DNA from: Bordetella genomosp. 11
Lineage (GTDB): Bacteria > Pseudomonadota > Gammaproteobacteria > Burkholderiales > Burkholderiaceae_B
Reading direction: 5' to 3'
Assembly: GCF_002261215.1 (NCBI RefSeq)
Contig: NZ_NEVS01000004.1
Span: 62,001-126,000 of the forward strand
DNA length: 64,000 nt
Of this stretch, positions 61,024 through 64,000 are shown piece by piece (the stretch's first letter is position 1; each line of letters begins with the position of its first letter). Under the pieces are notes generated by a model. That model was not told where the DNA came from. It saw only the letters and a list, made by a program, of their open reading frames with translations, and ran no database searches. Made by a program: the position numbers and the translations under genes.

Positions 61024-63300
61024 ATGACATCCATTCCGTCGACCGAGCGACGTTATCCGCAGCTGGCGCATTGGGGCGCGTTCACCGCCGTCGTGCGCGA
61101 TGGCCGGCTGCATGCCTGCGAGCCCTTCGAGCACGACCCGGCGCCGTCCCGGATGCTGGAGGCCATCGCGCCCATGGTGTATTCGCCGCGCCGCATCGCG
61201 CGGCCGGCGGTGCGCAAGTCCTGGCTGGCCACGCGCGGCGCGGCGGGCGGGGCCCTGCGCGGCCGCGACGAATTTGTCGAGATCGGCTGGGACGAGGCGC
61301 TGGACCTGGTGGCGGGCGAGATCGCCCGCACGCGGGAGGAACGGGGACCCGGCGGGATCTTCTGCGGTTCCTACGGCTGGTCGTCCGCCGGGCGGCTGCA
61401 TCATGCCCGTTCGCTGATCCGCCGCTTCTACTTCGCCGGCGGTGGCGGCGTCGACCAGGTCGGCAACTATAGCTGGGGCACCGCGCAGTTCCTGCTGCCG
61501 CATGTGATCGGCACCTATACGCCATTGACCGGGCGCGTCACGTCCTGGCCCAGCATCGTCGAACACACCGACGTTTTCCTCGCCTTCGGCGGCCTGGCCT
61601 TGAAGAACGGCCAGGTGTCGTCGGGCGGGGCGGCCGAGCATACGCAGGAATATTGGCTGCGCCGGCTGGCCGCCAACGGCGCGCGCGTCATCAACGTCAG
61701 CCCGACGCGCGACGATTGCCCCGCTTTCCTGGACGCGGAGTGGATCCCGATACGGCCGAATACCGACGTCGCGCTGATGCTGGCGCTGGCGCATGAACTG
61801 CGGCGCGCCGGCGCGCACGACAGCGCTTTCCTGGCCAGCCACTGCGTGGGCTATGAGGCCCTGGAGTCGTATTTCATGGGAACGGCGGACGGCGTGGCCA
61901 AGGATGCCGAGTGGGCCGCACCCATCACCGGCATCCCGGCGCCCCGCATCCGGGCGCTGGCGCACGCCCTGTGCGGCAAACGCAGCTACCTGACATGTTC
62001 CTTCGCCGTGCAGCGCGCGCAGCATGGCGAGCAGCCGTACTGGATGGCGATCGCGCTGGCCGCGATGCTGGGGCAGATCGGCCTGCCGGGCGGCGGCTTC
62101 GGCTTCGGCCACGGGTCCATGAACGGCGTGGGCAATCCGCGCATCGCGACGCCGGGACCGGAAATGCCCGTGGGGCGCAATCCCGCGGACATGTCGATAC
62201 CGGTGGCGCGGCTGACCGAGATGCTCGAAAAGCCGGGCCAGCCGTATCCCTTCCAGGGCGAGACCCGGCATTATCCGGACATCGATTTCATTCATTGGGC
62301 GGGCGGCAATCCCTTTCACCACCATCAGCAGTTGAACCGCCTGCTGGCGGCGTGGCGCGCCAAGCCACGCACCATCGTGGTCAACGAGATATGGTGGACC
62401 CCGGTGGCCCGGCATGCCGATATCGTGCTGCCCATCACCACATCGCTGGAGCGCAACGATATCGGCGGCTCGTCGCGCGACCGCTATGCGCTGGCCATGC
62501 ATCGCGCCATCGATCCGGTCGGCCTGGCCCGCAACGACCTGGACGTATTCGCCGATCTGGCCCACCGCCTGGGCTATGGCGAACGCTATACCGAAGGCCG
62601 CGGCGAGATGGCGTGGATACGGCATATCTACGCGCGGTTCGCGCACACGCACGAGCAGGCCGGCGTCCCCCTGCCGGATTTCGAAACGTTCTGGCGACAG
62701 GGCCACGTCAAGCTGCCGTCGCCCGGCCGCGACTTCATCCTCTTCGAGGACTTCCGCGCCGATCCGGCCGCCCATCCGCTACGCACGCCCAGCGGGCGCA
62801 TCGAACTCTACAGCGAGACGCTGGCCGCCTACGGCTGCGCCGATTGCGGACCGCATCCGCGCTGGATGCCGCCGCGGGAATGGCTGGGCGCGGACAGCGT
62901 GCGCGAGTATCCGTTGCACTTGTTGACGGTGCAGCCGGCCGATCGGCTGCACAGCCAGATGGATGCCGCGCCGCTGGCGCAGTCGAACAAGGTGGCCGGA
63001 CACGAAGCCGTGCGCATCCATCCGGATGACGCGCGCGCGCGCGGCCTGCGCGACGGCGATGTCGTGCGGCTGTTCAACGCGCGCGGCGCATGCCTGGCCG
63101 GGGCGCGGCTCGACGACGGGTTGCTGCCGGGCACCGTGGTCATGTCCACGGGCGCCTGGTTCGCGCCCGGCGCGCGCGAGGACGCACCGGAAACGGCGGG
63201 AACCGCCAATGTACTGACGCTGGACGTGGGTACGTCCACGCTGACGCAGGGACCCAACGCCATGAGCTGCCTGGTACAGGCAGAGCCCTGGCGGGAATAG
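61024..63300 (+). CDS. BisC/DMSO-reductase family molybdenum oxidoreductase, Ser-ligated
   Basis: A 758-residue cytoplasmic molybdopterin enzyme without an N-terminal Fe-S motif or Tat signal. CGSYGWSSAGRLHHARSL and GNYSWGTAQFLLPH place it with biotin-sulfoxide, TMAO and DMSO reductases. Ser150 in NYSWGTA is at the molybdenum-ligand position of that group. The C-terminal dinucleotide-binding domain (LLTVQPADRLHSQMD, NKVAGHEAVRIH) is complete. It likely reduces an S-oxide or N-oxide. In this operon a cysteine S-oxide or methionine-sulfoxide-like compound is the natural candidate. Start at 61024 has GGGAG upstream. Confidence 0.88.
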   Translation: MTSIPSTERRYPQLAHWGAFTAVVRDGRLHACEPFEHDPAPSRMLEAIAPMVYSPRRIARPAVRKSWLATRGAAGGALRGRDEFVEIGWDEALDLVAGEIARTREERGPGGIFCGSYGWSSAGRLHHARSLIRRFYFAGGGGVDQVGNYSWGTAQFLLPHVIGTYTPLTGRVTSWPSIVEHTDVFLAFGGLALKNGQVSSGGAAEHTQEYWLRRLAANGARVINVSPTRDDCPAFLDAEWIPIRPNTDVALMLALAHELRRAGAHDSAFLASHCVGYEALESYFMGTADGVAKDAEWAAPITGIPAPRIRALAHALCGKRSYLTCSFAVQRAQHGEQPYWMAIALAAMLGQIGLPGGGFGFGHGSMNGVGNPRIATPGPEMPVGRNPADMSIPVARLTEMLEKPGQPYPFQGETRHYPDIDFIHWAGGNPFHHHQQLNRLLAAWRAKPRTIVVNEIWWTPVARHADIVLPITTSLERNDIGGSSRDRYALAMHRAIDPVGLARNDLDVFADLAHRLGYGERYTEGRGEMAWIRHIYARFAHTHEQAGVPLPDFETFWRQGHVKLPSPGRDFILFEDFRADPAAHPLRTPSGRIELYSETLAAYGCADCGPHPRWMPPREWLGADSVREYPLHLLTVQPADRLHSQMDAAPLAQSNKVAGHEAVRIHPDDARARGLRDGDVVRLFNARGACLAGARLDDGLLPGTVVMSTGAWFAPGAREDAPETAGTANVLTLDVGTSTLTQGPNAMSCLVQAEPWRE

Positions 63301-63328
63301 ACAATCGATTCAAGCAAGGAGCATCAAT

Positions 63329-64000
63329 ATGGGCATGATCGGAGAATTCCTGGCGGGCCGCGACGGCGGCGCCCGCCGTCACGGCGCGATCGCGGTCGGG
63401 TCGATGTCGTCGGGCATGGCGATCGAATTGCCATACGTCGCCGTGCGCGGCGCGCGGCCGGGCAAGACGCTGTGGCTGCACGGACAGGTGCATGGCGACG
63501 AAATCAACGGCATGGTCGCCGCGCTGCGATTCGCCGCGCGCCTGGACCCCGCATCCATGCGCGGCAACGTCGTGGTTACCCCGACCGGCAATCCGCATGC
63601 GCTGGACAGCCGGCGCAAGCGCAATCCCTACGACGACCTGGACCTGGACCAGTGCTACCCCGGCAACCCGCGCGGCCTGATTTCCGAAAGGCTGGCGCAT
63701 GCGCTGATCGAGGAAATCCGCGGCACCGCAGACCTGGTGATCAATCTGCACACGATGAATGCGCTGTTCGACTCCAAGCCCTATGCGGTGTACAAGCTGC
63801 ATCCGGATAGCGGCGTGTCCGAACGCGATCTGCTGCGCGCCATCGCGCTGTTCGAACCGCACGTCGCCTGCCGGATGGATGTGGGAGGCAAGGGCGAGCT
63901 GCCCGGCAATATCGCCGGCGCGCTGGATTACCAATGCCTGGCCGCGCGCATTCCCGCGTTCATGTTGGAACTGGGCGGTGGCAGCCGTTTCGAAGCGGCC
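63329..64000 (+). CDS. Succinylglutamate desuccinylase/aspartoacylase family deacylase (partial)
   Basis: The first 224 codons are present; the gene is cut by the window end. It belongs to the M14-like aspartoacylase family. The zinc motif is HGQVHGDEING (His and Glu of HxxE type) near residues 51-61, and a third His is in LVINLHTMN. CYPGNPRGLISERLAHALIE is characteristic. Such enzymes remove N-acyl groups from amino acids, including S-conjugated N-acetylcysteines in mammalian acylase 3. AAGGAG is 7 nt before ATG; 28 nt follow the molybdoenzyme gene. It would unmask the amino acid for the PLP lyase. Confidence 0.82.
   Translation, partial: MGMIGEFLAGRDGGARRHGAIAVGSMSSGMAIELPYVAVRGARPGKTLWLHGQVHGDEINGMVAALRFAARLDPASMRGNVVVTPTGNPHALDSRRKRNPYDDLDLDQCYPGNPRGLISERLAHALIEEIRGTADLVINLHTMNALFDSKPYAVYKLHPDSGVSERDLLRAIALFEPHVACRMDVGGKGELPGNIAGALDYQCLAARIPAFMLELGGGSRFEAA

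Overview
The window is GC-rich, gene-dense DNA from a betaproteobacterium of the order Burkholderiales. It most resembles an environmental Bordetella or Achromobacter (family Alcaligenaceae). The pointers are the order dapA-bamC, then a RoxA-type cupin and mutS; two Bug-family (TctC-like) periplasmic binding proteins; many LysR regulators; and an LigD/Ku end-joining pair. I see no rRNA, tRNA, CRISPR array, insertion sequence or phage gene. The DNA is chromosomal, with many catabolic and transport operons.

Layout. 1-4604 (+): the end of an ABC transporter permease, then an opine-oxidase / HcnABC-like set of flavin and [2Fe-2S] subunits and a RidA-like protein. 4637-6928 (-): an FdhF/YdeP-type molybdoenzyme. 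7188-10390 (+): a nuclease-helicase fusion and a SAM O-methyltransferase. 10466-14513 (-): a YciE-like protein, LigD and Ku. 14639-21132 (-): one leftward operon of SDR, a five-gene branched-chain-type ABC transporter and a beta-keto acid cleavage enzyme, with a GAF/PucR-type regulator divergent from it (21325-23337). 23368-28242 (-): a 1624-residue hybrid sensor kinase.

28243-30767 is the most unusual part. Two tandem paralogous proteins without an obvious housekeeping function lie behind a sequence matching the HrpL/BtrS-type hrp box (GGAACG-N15-CCACGTA). An 18-bp dyad sits immediately upstream, and a strong hairpin follows the second gene. The pair look like candidate type III secretion substrates. 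Their shared core resembles, by eye, the M91/NleD effector fold with the catalytic HExxH lost.

30814-36545 holds an EamA exporter, several small hypothetical proteins, an AsmA-like protein, a Nudix hydrolase and a YpfJ-type zinc protease. 36606-40050 (+) is a housekeeping run: YciO/Sua5, a site-2 protease, dapA and bamC, closed by a perfect 18-bp terminator stem. 40240-44816 (-) holds a small lipoprotein, the RoxA-like hydroxylase and mutS.

45091-52291 contains a Bug protein, an old yellow enzyme with a repeat-bearing N-terminus, a LysR, and a hydantoinase/oxoprolinase A-B pair. 53184-64000 is a LysR-controlled rightward operon: a cysteine-dioxygenase-like cupin, a cystathionine beta-lyase-like PLP enzyme, a four-domain rhodanese, a polar amino-acid ABC transporter, a Bug protein, a BisC-type molybdenum oxide reductase and an aspartoacylase-like deacylase (cut by the window end). 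Together these suggest uptake and desulfurisation of an N-acylated and/or S-oxidised sulfur amino acid.
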